Below are positions 37,386 to 47,354 of a DNA stretch of 64,000 nucleotides, in pieces. Position numbers and translations under genes: made by a program. Origin of the DNA: Streptococcus respiraculi (lineage in GTDB: Bacteria > Bacillota > Bacilli > Lactobacillales > Streptococcaceae); contig NZ_CP022680.1 in assembly GCF_003595525.1 (NCBI RefSeq), positions 1,266,001 to 1,330,000 of the forward strand, read 5' to 3'. The notes under the pieces are model-generated. The model saw only the letters and a program-made list of their open reading frames with translations, searched no databases and had not been told where the DNA came from. The stretch's first letter is position 1. Every line of letters begins with the position of its first letter.

Positions 37386-38399
37386 ATGAGTATTTTAGTA
37401 ACAGGTGGTGCAGGCTACATCGGTAGCCATACCGTGGTTGAATTGTTGAAGCTAGGAAAAGAAGTGGTCATTGTTGATAATTTGTCCAATTCAAGTTTAC
37501 TCGTCTTAGATCGTATCAAAGAAATAACTGGTAAGCGGCCTACCTTCTATAAGTTGGATGTGGCAGATAAGGATGCCCTTCGTGCTGTATTTGAAAAAGA
37601 AGAGATTGACTCTGCCATTCACTTTGCAGGCTACAAGGCAGTTGGTGAGTCGGTGGCCAAGCCTATCATGTATTATGAAAACAACATCATGAGCACCCTA
37701 GCCTTGGTAGAAGTTATGGCTGAGTTTGGCGTGAAAAAAGTGGTCTTTAGCTCAAGTGCGACGGTCTATGGTCTGAACAATCCTTCTCCACTCGGTGAAA
37801 CGATGCCGACCAGCGCGACTAACCCTTACGGTTATACCAAGGTTATGTTGGAGCAAATCCTGCGTGATGTAGAAGTAGCAGACTCTGAATGGAGCATTGC
37901 TCTACTTCGCTATTTCAATCCAATCGGAGCGCACGAATCAGGCTTGATTGGGGAAGACCCTGCGGGGATTCCAAACAATCTGATGCCCTTTATTGCTCAG
38001 GTAGCTGTCGGGAAACGTCCTGAATTGAGCGTATTTGGTGATGACTATGACACAGTAGACGGAACAGGTGTCCGTGATTATATCCACGTCGTTGATTTGG
38101 CGCTCGGTCATATCAAGGCCTTGGAGAAGATTGCAGATACAAGAGGTGTTTATACTTATAACCTTGGATCAGGTCAGGGAACGAGTGTGCTGGAGTTGGT
38201 ACAGGCTTTTGAAAAAGTCAATGGTGTTCCTATCCCATACAAGATTGTGGACCGTCGTCCTGGCGACATTGCTACCTGCTTTGCAAATAGCGACAAGGCT
38301 TTAGCTGAACTCGACTGGAAGACCGAAAAAACCATTGAAGACATGTGCCGTGACACATGGAATTGGCAATCCAAGAACCCGAACGGGTATGAGAAATAA
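37386..38399 (+). CDS. galE: UDP-glucose 4-epimerase
   Basis: A 337-aa short-chain dehydrogenase-type epimerase. The NAD-binding motif GGAGYIGS is at residues ~7-14, the catalytic Ser-Tyr-Lys appears as FSSSATVYG and YGYTK, and RYFNPIGAH contributes to sugar binding. It interconverts UDP-glucose and UDP-galactose for glycan synthesis and galactose use. Start is ATG 37386 with AAAGGAG; the in-frame start at 37353 overlaps the rpsU terminator. Confidence 0.95.
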   Translation: MSILVTGGAGYIGSHTVVELLKLGKEVVIVDNLSNSSLLVLDRIKEITGKRPTFYKLDVADKDALRAVFEKEEIDSAIHFAGYKAVGESVAKPIMYYENNIMSTLALVEVMAEFGVKKVVFSSSATVYGLNNPSPLGETMPTSATNPYGYTKVMLEQILRDVEVADSEWSIALLRYFNPIGAHESGLIGEDPAGIPNNLMPFIAQVAVGKRPELSVFGDDYDTVDGTGVRDYIHVVDLALGHIKALEKIADTRGVYTYNLGSGQGTSVLELVQAFEKVNGVPIPYKIVDRRPGDIATCFANSDKALAELDWKTEKTIEDMCRDTWNWQSKNPNGYEK

Positions 38400-38580
38400 G
38401 AAAACTGAAAGGAGTTGGAGAAATCTGGCTTCTTTTTTATCAGTAGCGAAAGACTGGATTTTTATAGGAAAGTTCGCTACAATAAAACAAATGGACAAAT
38501 GTCTTTGTAAATCCTTGAAAGAGATAAAAAAGAGTGATAATTAAGAGGAATCAAAGACAAATTTCCTGTACAAACCAAAA

Positions 38581-38601
38581 AGAAAGCGCTATCATTATAA
38601 T
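38581..38601 (+). promoter_or_regulatory. cre site and -10 of the crp-udp-ecf operon
   Basis: AGAAAGCGCTATCA (38581-38594) matches cre at all but one position and overlaps the spacer and the -10 TATAAT (38596-38601). There is no good -35. CcpA would repress here when glucose is present. Confidence 0.65.
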
Positions 38602-38628
38602 AAAGAGCGGTAGCGGAGAGGCTAGAAG

Positions 38629-39303
38629 ATGACGTCTGATTTGCAAACCATTGCGACAATTTTAGAAACGGAACCTGTTATTTTCCAATTGCTAAAACAA
38701 TGTCCTTATGAAATTTTACGGATGATTCGGGTCCGCTGTTATAGGGATGGAGAATTCGAACTAGCTGAGGGACAAATTCATCACCATTTTTATATCATCG
38801 TACGAGGAGAAGTGGATATTTACTCGGAGTCAGAGTATGGCAAGAAATACTTTTTGACGACCTACCATACGGGAAACTTTATTGGAGAAATGGAGATTTT
38901 CCAGCAACTACCTTATATTAGCCATGTTCAAGGGAGGGGACAAGTAACGGTCTTGGAGCTGGAACGCTCTCTTTTACTTCGTTGGATGTCGTTAGATCAA
39001 AATTTTAATCGTCTCTTTATCCAGAAGATTTGCGAAAGCTCTTATCAGATGTGTGAGCGGATGAAGCGCAATAATCTGTACAATCTAAAGCAGCGAATTT
39101 GCTATTATTTGTTGGAACAGTTTGACTTGCGCAACCAGCGAGATATTATTTGGAATTCAGAAGAGATGAGCCAGAAAATGGCTGTTACTCAACGGAGTGT
39201 TAATCGCGTCTTGAAAGAATTGCGAGAACAAGGCATCATCTATCTTTCACAAGGGAAGATTCATCTTATCAATCGCTCAAAATTAGAAACCTTATTACGT
39301 TAG
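38629..39303 (+). CDS. Crp/Fnr family transcriptional regulator
   Basis: A 224-aa protein: an N-terminal cyclic-nucleotide-like beta-barrel (HHHFYIIVRGEVDIYSES, GNFIGEMEIFQ), a long dimer helix, and a C-terminal winged helix with recognition segment SQKMAVTQRSVNRVLKEL. The PRSAT-type cAMP-binding arginine-serine pair after GEM is missing, and there is no Fnr cysteine cluster, so the ligand is probably not cAMP. It is 11 bp upstream of the uridine phosphorylase gene and probably activates this operon. Confidence 0.88.
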   Translation: MTSDLQTIATILETEPVIFQLLKQCPYEILRMIRVRCYRDGEFELAEGQIHHHFYIIVRGEVDIYSESEYGKKYFLTTYHTGNFIGEMEIFQQLPYISHVQGRGQVTVLELERSLLLRWMSLDQNFNRLFIQKICESSYQMCERMKRNNLYNLKQRICYYLLEQFDLRNQRDIIWNSEEMSQKMAVTQRSVNRVLKELREQGIIYLSQGKIHLINRSKLETLLR

Positions 39304-39314
39304 GAGGAATATTT

Positions 39315-40058
39315 ATGCAACCTCATATTCGTTGTGGAAAAGAGCATGCAGCACGATATGCGATTTTACCAGGAGATCCGATGCGGGTTGACCGAGTCGC
39401 GGAGTTTTTAGACAATGCAGTTTCAATCGCCTTTAATCGGGAGCATAAAAGTGTTCGCGGGACTTATAAGGGAATTCCTGTTCTTGTTGTGTCTACAGGT
39501 ATGGGAGGCCCCTCGACGGGAATTGCGGTGGAGGAGTTACACAATATAGGAGTGACTCACATGATTCGGATTGGCTCTTGTGGAGCTTTACAAGAGCCGA
39601 TTGAACTAGGTGATCTGCTGATTTTAAATGGAGCTGTTCGAGATGAAGGGACTTCAAAAGCTTACATTGACACAGCTTTCCCAGCAATTCCAGATACCAA
39701 GGTTTTAGTTGCTTTGATACGAGCTGCTGAGACACAAGGAATTAGGCATCATATTGGTATTGGTCGCAGTCATGATAGCTTTTACACCGACCGGGAAGAA
39801 GCAATTGATGCGTATTGGTCTAAACAAGGTGTGCTGGGAGCAGATATGGAAAGTGCAGCCCTCTTTACAATCGGTGCACTCAGAGGAGTCAAAACAGGTT
39901 CTATTTTAAATACCGTAGCCTTGTTTGAGGGAGATCTGGGTCAGGACATCAATGGCTATGTCAATGGGGATGATTTGGCAGCAAGTGGAGAAAAAAATGA
40001 AATCCTGACCGCTCTTGAAGCAATTGTTCTTTTAGAAAATGAAAAGAAGGAGTCTTGA
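39315..40058 (+). CDS. udp: uridine phosphorylase-like nucleoside phosphorylase
   Basis: A 247-aa phosphorylase of the PNP/Udp family with LPGDPMRV near the N-terminus, STGMGGPST, RIGSCG and DMESAALF (ribose-binding Glu). This pattern is closest to uridine phosphorylase: it splits uridine to uracil and ribose 1-phosphate. The gene is followed immediately by an ECF transporter, which should import its substrate. Ribosome site AGGAGG. Confidence 0.85.
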   Translation: MQPHIRCGKEHAARYAILPGDPMRVDRVAEFLDNAVSIAFNREHKSVRGTYKGIPVLVVSTGMGGPSTGIAVEELHNIGVTHMIRIGSCGALQEPIELGDLLILNGAVRDEGTSKAYIDTAFPAIPDTKVLVALIRAAETQGIRHHIGIGRSHDSFYTDREEAIDAYWSKQGVLGADMESAALFTIGALRGVKTGSILNTVALFEGDLGQDINGYVNGDDLAASGEKNEILTALEAIVLLENEKKES

Positions 40059-40059
40059 G

Positions 40060-40671
40060 ATGAATTGGAAACAGAATAATCCGTGGTCGCTAAAGTTTAA
40101 TACTGCCGCACTCGTGTTGATTCCAGCTGGGGTAGGGATTAACTATATTGGTAAACTCTTTGCAGGGGTACTGAAACTACCGCTTTGGCTCGATTCAATT
40201 GGGACCTGTCTATCAGCTTGTTTGGCTGGACCAGTAGTAGGAGCTATTGTAGGAATCATGAATAATGTCATCTATGGCTTGACGGTTGATCCGATTGCTA
40301 CTGTATATGCTCTCACCAATGCTGCACTAGGAATTACGGTTGGCTGTATGGCCTACTATGGTAGTATGAAAAAATTAAGCGGGGCTCTTCTAACGGGGAT
40401 TGTCGCAGGTCTTGCTGCGGTCCTTGTTTCCACGCCTTTGAACATGATTTTCTGGGGTGGAACAACAGGAAATCTTTGGGGAGATTTAGTTTATGCTGGT
40501 ATGCTATCTCAAAACTATCCTGTTTGGCTCGCTTCTTTTATGGATGAAGTCGTGGTAGACATTCCTGATAAAATAGTCGTCCTCATTCTTGTATTGAGTC
40601 TTTATAAGAGCTTGCCAAAGAGTCTTTTATCACTCTACCAGACCAACAGTGTGATTGAGAGTTTAGATTAG
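40060..40671 (+). CDS. ECF transporter S component
   Basis: A 203-aa membrane protein with about six membrane segments; LWLDSIGT, AGPVVGAIVGIMNNVI and DEVVVDIPDK fit an ECF substrate-binding (S) component of the CD3073-like type. It should give specificity to the EcfT-EcfA module encoded downstream; nucleoside is my inference from the udp gene. Start is ATG 40060 with AAGGAG; the longer in-frame start lies within udp. Confidence 0.8.
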   Translation: MNWKQNNPWSLKFNTAALVLIPAGVGINYIGKLFAGVLKLPLWLDSIGTCLSACLAGPVVGAIVGIMNNVIYGLTVDPIATVYALTNAALGITVGCMAYYGSMKKLSGALLTGIVAGLAAVLVSTPLNMIFWGGTTGNLWGDLVYAGMLSQNYPVWLASFMDEVVVDIPDKIVVLILVLSLYKSLPKSLLSLYQTNSVIESLD

Positions 40672-40683
40672 GAGGAAGACAGT

Positions 40684-41448
40684 ATGAAAACTATGAGTTT
40701 ATACGAAGAAAAACATTCGTTTCTGAATCGCTTGTCGTCTCTCACAAAGATTGTCTATGTACTAGCAGCTATTGTCATTCCAATCCTTGCTAATGAATGG
40801 TGGTGTTTTGGAATCACCATTGTCTTAAGCGCTCTTTTACTAGCTCACTCCAAGGTAATTTCTAGAACATTTCCAATTGTGAGTCTATCGTCCTTTGTTA
40901 TTTTGACGGTTGCAATTATTCAGGGACTGTTTCGACAAGGTAATGAAACGCCTGTTCTTACGCTAGGACCAGTGACTTTTTATCAAGAAGGGCTTTTATT
41001 TGCTCTAGGGATTGCTTTGAATATCTATAATATTATTCTTGCATTTTGTGTATTGATTCTCACAACAAAATCATCAGATATGATTGAAGACCTTGTACGC
41101 AAAGGCTTTTCACCACGCATGGGCTATGTCTTTATCTCCCTCTTCCAACTCATCCCTCAGATGACTAGTCGCATGGCGACGATTACAGATGCGCAAAGAA
41201 GCCGTGGAATGGAGACCGAGGGCTCGCTATTAGTTCGGATTAAGGCATTCTTGCCTTTAGTATCACCTGTCATAATGAGTTCATTTATTGAAACCAAGGA
41301 GCGGGCGATTGCCTTAGAAGTACGCGGGTTTAATTCAAAAGCAAAGAAAACATTTATTACCCCGCCAGTTCGTTCAGTATATGATCGTCCGATTCAACTG
41401 ATGTGTGTAGCAGGGTTGATTGCAGCATTGATTTGGAGGTTAGTATAA
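40684..41448 (+). CDS. ECF transporter transmembrane component EcfT
   Basis: A 254-aa T component with about five membrane segments. The cytoplasmic coupling motif appears as AQRSRGMETEG and a second as ALEVRGFNSK, the two Ala-Arg-Gly type signatures that contact the ATPases. This is a dedicated copy, apart from the general ECF module of the species. Its stop overlaps the next start (TAATG). Confidence 0.88.
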   Translation: MKTMSLYEEKHSFLNRLSSLTKIVYVLAAIVIPILANEWWCFGITIVLSALLLAHSKVISRTFPIVSLSSFVILTVAIIQGLFRQGNETPVLTLGPVTFYQEGLLFALGIALNIYNIILAFCVLILTTKSSDMIEDLVRKGFSPRMGYVFISLFQLIPQMTSRMATITDAQRSRGMETEGSLLVRIKAFLPLVSPVIMSSFIETKERAIALEVRGFNSKAKKTFITPPVRSVYDRPIQLMCVAGLIAALIWRLV

Positions 41449-42293
41449 TGGCTACGATTCGTATTGAAAATCTAAAATATCGCTATCCTCATACGGAAAC
41501 CTTGGCCTTAGATGGTATCTCCTGTGAGATTCAACCAGGAGAGTTTATCGGAGTTATTGGGCGAAATGGTTCAGGAAAGAGTACGTTTTGTCAGGCCTTG
41601 ACAGGCTTGGTGCCTAATTTTTATCGAGGCGCCTATGGCGGGAAGGTATGGATTGACCAGACGGAAGTTAAGACGGTAGAAGTTGATGATTTATGCCAGA
41701 AAGTGGGAAGCGTCTTTCAGAATCCTTTCAATCAAGTGACGGGCTCAAAATCAACAGTCTATGAAGAAATTGCCTTTGGACTAGAAAATTTTGGTGTTCC
41801 TCGTGGTGAAATGCAGGAACGGATCGAAGAAAGTTTGGAATTGTTGGGAATTTCAGAATACCGCAATCGAGCTCCCTTTGATTTGTCAGGTGGGCAGATG
41901 CAACGGATGGCCATTGCAAGTATTATCGCTATGCGACCAGAGGTAATTATCCTAGATGAGCCGACTTCACAGCTAGATCCTCAAGGAAGTGAAGCAGTGT
42001 TTCAGGCTATTCAAACCTTGAGTAAACAAGGTATTACCGTGATCATGGTCGAACATAAAATTGAAAAAATCGCGGCCTATAGCGACCGAGTTCTGTTATT
42101 AGATGCAGGAAAATTAGTTGCTTTTGATACACCGCAAGAGATATTTTCACGTCCTGATTTAGAAGAACACGGCGTTGTGCCACCGACATTTACGCAGATT
42201 TGCAAGGACTTGAATCTTACCTTGCCAGATAGCCATCTTTATCCAGTGACTCTTGAAGAAGCTCAGTATTTATTAGCGAAGAGCGAGGAATAA
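41448..42293 (+). CDS. ECF transporter ATP-binding protein A1
   Basis: A 281-aa ATPase with Walker A GRNGSGKST, Q-loop VFQNPFNQ, signature LSGGQMQRM, Walker B VIILDEPTSQLDP and switch EH. One of two different ATPases of the ECF complex. Start is ATG 41448, one base over the ecfT stop, with GGAGG upstream. Confidence 0.9.
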   Translation: MATIRIENLKYRYPHTETLALDGISCEIQPGEFIGVIGRNGSGKSTFCQALTGLVPNFYRGAYGGKVWIDQTEVKTVEVDDLCQKVGSVFQNPFNQVTGSKSTVYEEIAFGLENFGVPRGEMQERIEESLELLGISEYRNRAPFDLSGGQMQRMAIASIIAMRPEVIILDEPTSQLDPQGSEAVFQAIQTLSKQGITVIMVEHKIEKIAAYSDRVLLLDAGKLVAFDTPQEIFSRPDLEEHGVVPPTFTQICKDLNLTLPDSHLYPVTLEEAQYLLAKSEE

Positions 42294-42296
42294 ACT

Positions 42297-43106
42297 ATGA
42301 ATCAACTGACTATTAAAGACTTACACTTTGCGTATAAACCAGATACTCCGATTCTCACAGGGATTAACTTGACCATCAAAACAGGCTCGACAGCCATTAT
42401 CGGTCAAAATGGAGCAGGGAAAACTACCTTTGTGAAATTATTGAAAGGCTTGCTAACACCGACAAGCGGAACGATTTCTCTGAATCAACAAGATTTGAGC
42501 CAGCAAAGTGTGGCACAAATTGCAAAATCTATTGGCTTGATTTTCCAAAATCCTGACGATCAAATTTTTAAACATACTGTGCTAGATGAGATTATGTTTG
42601 GTCCTCTGCAAATGGGGCTGTCAAGATCAGAGGCTGAGGCTGCTGCTAAGAAGGCTATGGCCAAGTTAGGATTGGATGGGCAGGAGAAGGTCAATCCCTA
42701 TGATTTAGGCTTATCAGACCGAAAAATGGTTTCGATTGCAGCCATCATTGCCATGGATACACAGGTTGTGATTTTCGATGAGCCAACGATTGCGCAAGAT
42801 ACAGCAGGAAAACAAAAAATTCAAGCAGTGATGAAGGAATTAGAGAAAGAAGGCAAAGTCGTCATCTCTATTTTACACGATATGGACTTTGTCGCAGAAA
42901 CCTTTGACCGCGCCATCGTCTTTGCTAAAGGACAAGTCTTGCTAGACGGATCTGTCAAAGAAGTCTTTTCTCAAAAGGAAACCATAGAGCAGGCTTACCT
43001 ATCGCAACCAACCACGACTCAGCTTTGTCAAGCCTTGGGTTATGATGAGTTGTTTTTATCACCTGCGGAATTTGTGGTCTATAAACGTTTATTAGATCAT
43101 AAATAA
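42297..43106 (+). CDS. ECF transporter ATP-binding protein A2
   Basis: A 269-aa ATPase with Walker A GQNGAGKTT and Q-loop IFQNPDDQIF. The signature reads LGLSDRKMVSIAA instead of the usual LSGGQ, so this half looks degenerate at the signature loop. Walker B is VVIFDEPTIAQDT. The complex then has one intact and one altered signature. It closes the operon and is followed by a strong terminator. Confidence 0.88.
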   Translation: MNQLTIKDLHFAYKPDTPILTGINLTIKTGSTAIIGQNGAGKTTFVKLLKGLLTPTSGTISLNQQDLSQQSVAQIAKSIGLIFQNPDDQIFKHTVLDEIMFGPLQMGLSRSEAEAAAKKAMAKLGLDGQEKVNPYDLGLSDRKMVSIAAIIAMDTQVVIFDEPTIAQDTAGKQKIQAVMKELEKEGKVVISILHDMDFVAETFDRAIVFAKGQVLLDGSVKEVFSQKETIEQAYLSQPTTTQLCQALGYDELFLSPAEFVVYKRLLDHK

Positions 43107-43121
43107 TAATCATGAGAGCGA

Positions 43122-43148
43122 AAAAAAGACAGGCCACCTGTCTTTTTT
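43122..43148. terminator. bidirectional terminator
   Basis: AAAAAAGACAGG-cca-CCTGTCTTTTTT between the ECF operon and convergent mscL. Confidence 0.92.
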
Positions 43149-43152
43149 AGTA

Positions 43153-43545
43153 TTATTTATTCTTCAACAAATCGCGGATTTCAGCGAGTAATTCTTCTTG
43201 AGTTGGTCCAGCAACTTCTTCAGCAGCCGCTTCTTCAGCCGCTTCTTGTTTTTTAGCAAGGCTTTGTGCTTTTTCCATACCTTTTACGATGAAGAAGAGA
43301 ACAGTACCAACAATGATAAAGTTGATAACAGCGCTCAGGAAGTTACCGTAAGCAACACCATTCCAGCTAAGTTCAGCAATCTTATCTGCACCAGCAGCTT
43401 TCAAAGCAGGTGTCAAGAAAAGAGGGGTAATTACATCTTGAACCAATGAAGTGATGATAGCACCGAAAGCAGTAGCGATGATCACACCGACTGCCAAGTC
43501 AACAACATTACCGCGAAGTAAAAAGGCTTTTAAATCTTTTAACAT
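43153..43545 (-). CDS. mscL: large-conductance mechanosensitive channel
   Basis: A 130-aa MscL with amphipathic N-terminal helix MLKDLKAFLLRGNVVDLAVG, two membrane segments (about 15-40 and 68-90) and a charged C-terminal bundle. It opens under hypo-osmotic membrane tension. Single gene on the minus strand. Confidence 0.95.
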   Translation of the reverse strand: MLKDLKAFLLRGNVVDLAVGVIIATAFGAIITSLVQDVITPLFLTPALKAAGADKIAELSWNGVAYGNFLSAVINFIIVGTVLFFIVKGMEKAQSLAKKQEAAEEAAAEEVAGPTQEELLAEIRDLLKNK

Positions 43546-43708
43546 ATCCTAAATATGTCCTTTCATAAAAAAATAATAATCCCTATTATATGCTGAAAGG
43601 ACTTTTTTTACAAGTATTCTAGCTTGGAAATTTTACATTTTTACATTTTTAGTATAAAATAGAACATGTTATAATAGCTGATACCCTGCACTGGAAGGAG
43701 GTGACCGC

Positions 43709-45499
43709 GTGATTTCAAAAGAAAAAATCAATGAGATTAAACAGGCAGTCAATATTGTCGATGTCATTGGCGAAGTCATTTCCCTGACCAAGGCAGGGCG
43801 CAATTTTTTAGGTCTCTGTCCTTTTCATGGGGAAAAAACACCTTCCTTTAACGTGGTCGAAGACAAGCAGTTTTTCCATTGTTTTGGCTGTGGTAAGTCG
43901 GGTGATGTGTTTAAATTTATAGAGGAATACCGTGGTATCTCCTTTACAGACAGTGTTCAGGTAGTGGCTGAAAAGGCTGGAATTCAGTTAGAACAGCAAA
44001 GAGTAGTGATTCAGGAACGCCGTGTGCATCCGAATCAAGTGCTCTTTGATATTCATATGGAAGCTGGGAAATTTTACCATGCTCTTCTGATGACCACGAA
44101 AATGGGGGAAGAAGCGAGGAAGTATCTGCATCATCGCGGTTTGACTGATGAGGTCATCAAGCATTTTCAGATTGGACTAGCTCCGCAGGAGCAAAATTAT
44201 CTCTATAGGCACTTGTCTACTAAGTTTGACGAGGAAGATTTGCTCGCTTCAGGCTTGTTTAACCCGGCAGATAATAACCTCATATACGATGCCTTTCAGG
44301 GCAGAATCATGTTTCCTTTGACAGATGAGTATGGTCGCATCGTAGCCTTCTCTGGTCGTATTTGGCAACAGCACGATATTGAAAATAAACAGCTAGCCAA
44401 GTATAAGAATAGTCGCAGTACTGCGATTTTTAATAAGAGCTATGAGCTGTATCATCTAGATCAAGCGAAAGCAGTGATCAAAAAAAGCCATGAGGTCTAT
44501 CTCATGGAGGGTTTTATGGATGTTATTGCGGCTCATCGGGTTGGACTTGATAATGCCGTTGCCTCAATGGGCACAGCCTTGACCCGAGAACATGTCCAGC
44601 ATTTAGCTAAATTCTGTAAAAAGGTGATTGTGACCTATGACGGAGATGCGGCGGGGCAGGCAGCGACGGCAAAAGCACTTGACGAATTGCAGGACTTTCA
44701 AGTTGAGATTGTTAGCTTACCAGACAATTTGGATCCGGATGAATTTTTAGCCAAGCATTCAAAGGAAATGCTACACCAGGTCTTGACGGCCAGTCGGATT
44801 AGCGATGTGGAGTTTTTGATTCAGTATCTCAAGCCTGCAAATCCCGATAATTTGCAGATGCAGATTGAGTTTGTTGAAAAAATTGCACCAATTATTGCTA
44901 AAAATAAGTCCATTACCGCGCAAAATTCGTATATATATAAGGTAGCGGATGTCTTGCCTGATTTTGACTATGGTCAGGTAGAAGCAGCGGTCAATCACTT
45001 GCGCTTACACGAGCGGGCAGAACGCAGTCAAACGGCGCAAGGTCGAGGCGATATACGGAGACAGCAAATCACCGAATTGCCTCAAAAAATACGTTTATCA
45101 CGGCTGGTTCGCACGGAAAATCATCTGCTCAATCGCATGATGACCCACCCTTATATCTTGAATGACTATCGATTGAAAGAGGACTTTTTCTTCTTTACAC
45201 CAGAATTGCAAGTTTTGTTCGGTCTCTTAAAAGAGTATGGGGAGGTGACAGCCTATGACTTGGCCCAGCAGACAGAGCAGGTCCAGCGAGCTTGGTATCA
45301 GGTCCTGGAGGAAAAATTGCCAGAGGAGATAGGTGACAACGAGCTAGAAGAGCTAGAAAGGCGACGGCAACAGGAACAGCTAAAGCGAGAAAATCAGCAG
45401 AAATCACGTGTCATTCGGGAACAAGTCCACATTGGCAATACCGAAGCAGCACTGGATGAATTGGCACAACTCATTGCACATAAAAGAAATATGGAGTAA
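43709..45499 (+). CDS. dnaG: DNA primase
   Basis: A 596-aa primase: CHC2 zinc finger ([21 protein letters not shown]), Toprim domain ([23 protein letters not shown]) and a C-terminal helicase-interacting region. GTG start with a strong GGAAGGAGGTG. It lies 2 bp from rpoD, the classical dnaG-rpoD macromolecular synthesis arrangement. Confidence 0.97.
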   Translation: MISKEKINEIKQAVNIVDVIGEVISLTKAGRNFLGLCPFHGEKTPSFNVVEDKQFFHCFGCGKSGDVFKFIEEYRGISFTDSVQVVAEKAGIQLEQQRVVIQERRVHPNQVLFDIHMEAGKFYHALLMTTKMGEEARKYLHHRGLTDEVIKHFQIGLAPQEQNYLYRHLSTKFDEEDLLASGLFNPADNNLIYDAFQGRIMFPLTDEYGRIVAFSGRIWQQHDIENKQLAKYKNSRSTAIFNKSYELYHLDQAKAVIKKSHEVYLMEGFMDVIAAHRVGLDNAVASMGTALTREHVQHLAKFCKKVIVTYDGDAAGQAATAKALDELQDFQVEIVSLPDNLDPDEFLAKHSKEMLHQVLTASRISDVEFLIQYLKPANPDNLQMQIEFVEKIAPIIAKNKSITAQNSYIYKVADVLPDFDYGQVEAAVNHLRLHERAERSQTAQGRGDIRRQQITELPQKIRLSRLVRTENHLLNRMMTHPYILNDYRLKEDFFFFTPELQVLFGLLKEYGEVTAYDLAQQTEQVQRAWYQVLEEKLPEEIGDNELEELERRRQQEQLKRENQQKSRVIREQVHIGNTEAALDELAQLIAHKRNME

Positions 45500-45501
45500 C
45501 T

Positions 45502-46620
45502 ATGACAGCAAAAAAAGATAAAAAACAAGAAGTAACCACTTTTGATGTTCAAGTTGCGGACTTTATCCGTAACCACAAAAAAGAGGGAACTGCGACAGAT
45601 GATGCAATCAACGATCAATTGGTCATTCCCTTTACCCTTGATGCAGACGGGATTGATGACCTCTTGCAACGGATTCAGGATGCAGGGATTGCGATTGTTG
45701 ACAAGGATGGAAATCCAAGTGCGCGTGTCCTTCAAGTAGAAGAAGAGCCTGAATTAACAGACGAAGAGTTACTCGGTAGCAATTCTGCTAAAGTCAATGA
45801 CCCTGTGCGCATGTACTTGAAAGAAATTGGGGTTGTACCCCTCTTGACCAATGAAGAGGAGCAGGAGCTAGCCCTTGCGGTAGAAGCTGGGGACCCAGAG
45901 GCGAAGCAACGTCTTGCAGAAGCCAATCTCCGTTTGGTGGTTTCCATTGCCAAACGCTATGTCGGCCGTGGCATGCAGTTCTTGGATTTGATTCAGGAAG
46001 GAAACATGGGCTTGATGAAGGCCGTTGACAAGTTTGACTATTCAAAAGGTTTCAAATTTTCAACTTATGCAACATGGTGGATTCGCCAAGCCATTACCCG
46101 TGCTATTGCGGATCAGGCCCGCACCATTCGGATTCCAGTTCACATGGTTGAAACAATCAATAAATTGGTCCGTGAACAGCGTAATTTGCTCCAAGAATTG
46201 GGACAAGATCCAACACCAGAACAAATCGCAGAACGCATGGACATGACACCAGACAAGGTTCGTGAAATCTTGAAGATTGCGCAAGAACCTGTTTCTCTTG
46301 AAACACCAATCGGGGAAGAAGACGATAGCCATCTTGGTGATTTTATCGAAGATGAAGTAATTGAAAATCCAGTGGACTACACCACACGTGTTGTCCTCCG
46401 TGAACAACTAGATGAAGTCTTGGATACACTGACAGATCGTGAAGAAAACGTCCTTCGCTTGCGCTTCGGACTTGATGACGGGAAAATGCGTACCCTAGAA
46501 GATGTCGGAAAAGTCTTTAACGTTACCCGTGAACGCATTCGCCAAATCGAAGCTAAAGCCCTCCGCAAACTCCGCCACCCAAGCAGAAGCAAACCATTGC
46601 GCGACTTTATTGAGGATTAA
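45502..46620 (+). CDS. rpoD: RNA polymerase primary sigma factor
   Basis: A 372-aa sigma-70: region 1.1 at the N-terminus, [11 protein letters not shown] (1.2), the 2.3-2.4 block [17 protein letters not shown], and region 4.2 with [19 protein letters not shown]. It directs transcription of housekeeping genes. Its stop lies at the left arm of the hairpin that opens the 48-bp array. Confidence 0.97.
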   Translation: MTAKKDKKQEVTTFDVQVADFIRNHKKEGTATDDAINDQLVIPFTLDADGIDDLLQRIQDAGIAIVDKDGNPSARVLQVEEEPELTDEELLGSNSAKVNDPVRMYLKEIGVVPLLTNEEEQELALAVEAGDPEAKQRLAEANLRLVVSIAKRYVGRGMQFLDLIQEGNMGLMKAVDKFDYSKGFKFSTYATWWIRQAITRAIADQARTIRIPVHMVETINKLVREQRNLLQELGQDPTPEQIAERMDMTPDKVREILKIAQEPVSLETPIGEEDDSHLGDFIEDEVIENPVDYTTRVVLREQLDEVLDTLTDREENVLRLRFGLDDGKMRTLEDVGKVFNVTRERIRQIEAKALRKLRHPSRSKPLRDFIED

Positions 46621-46621
46621 A

Positions 46622-46646
46622 AACCTCCAGTGGAGGTTTTTAACGC
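46622..46646 (+). terminator. rpoD terminator-like hairpin (module hairpin A)
   Basis: AACCTC-CAGTG-GAGGTT followed by TTTAAC. Same loop as downstream of lepA and the CPBP gene. Confidence 0.75.
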
Positions 46647-46920
46647 TCGCTCGAAAACTAGAAAGCGAGCCAGTCGAGTGGAGGTTTTTAACGCTCGCTC
46701 GAAAACTAGAAAGCGAGCCAGTCGAGTGGAGGTTTTTAACGCTCGCTCGAAAACTAGAAAGCGAGCCAGTCGAGTGGAGGTTTTTAACGCTCGCTCGAAA
46801 ACTAGAAAGCGAGCCGGTTCGGTGAACCGTTTTAATGCCTGCCTAGAAATAGGCAAGCAGGCTACGGATAGGCAGTATCAGCGCCCACCTAGAAATATGT
46901 GAGTGGGGCCCGTCCGGGGG
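46630..46920 (+). repeat. 48-bp tandem repeat x4 followed by diverged modules
   Basis: Units start at 46630, 46678, 46726 and 46774 and are identical by eye. Each contains GCTCGCT-cgaaaactaga-AAGCGAGC. Then come variants: CGGTTC-ggt-GAACCG (46815-46829) with GCCTGC-CTAGAAATAGGCAA-GCAGGC (46837-46862), and GCGCCCAC-CTAGAAATATGTGA-GTGGGGC (46881-46908). Stem sequences differ but pair; the loop core CTAGAAA is kept. Confidence 0.88.
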
Positions 46921-46988
46921 ACTTTTCTAACGCTCGCTTGAACAAACGAAGGACTATATAAATCATATAACAATAGGAGATACCATCA

Positions 46989-47312
46989 ATGGCTTATACA
47001 GAAGAACAAGTAAAAGAAATTCAGGAACGGATTTTTCATGCCTTAGAAGAAGTCATTGATCCTGAATTAGGAATTGACATTATCAATCTTGGCTTGATTT
47101 ATGACATTCGGTTCATGGACGGGAAAACAGAGATTGATATGACCTTAACTACTATGGGGTGCCCGTTGGCTGATTTAATCACTGATCAGATCTATGATGT
47201 GCTGACGACCGTGCCAGAAGTGACAGATGTAGATGTTCGTCTCGTTTGGTCACCAGCTTGGACAGTACAAAAAATGAGTCGCTACGCGCGCATTGCTCTA
47301 GGAATTAAGTAA
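46989..47312 (+). CDS. MIP18/SufT-type metal-sulfur cluster assembly factor
   Basis: A 107-aa DUF59 protein with DPELGIDIINLGLIYDI and the cysteine motif TMGCPLAD. Family members help mature Fe-S proteins. Its ribosome site AGGAG lies beyond the rpoD hairpin array, so expression depends on read-through or on a promoter within 46920-46980 (AT-rich, no clear boxes). Confidence 0.88.
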   Translation: MAYTEEQVKEIQERIFHALEEVIDPELGIDIINLGLIYDIRFMDGKTEIDMTLTTMGCPLADLITDQIYDVLTTVPEVTDVDVRLVWSPAWTVQKMSRYARIALGIK

Positions 47313-47317
47313 AACAA

Positions 47318-47354
47318 AACTTCGTTAGAATGGTTTCTAACGAAGTTGTTTATT
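47318..47354. terminator. bidirectional terminator
   Basis: AACTTCGTTAGAA-tgg-TTTCTAACGAAGTT with flanking A and T runs. Confidence 0.9.

Noticed and set aside
46630..46902. 90-aa ORF with four repeats of VEVFNARSKTRKRASR, and its antisense counterpart
   Set aside because: The 48-bp DNA unit is a multiple of three, so every frame repeats. There is no ribosome site, and the sequence is explained by hairpins.
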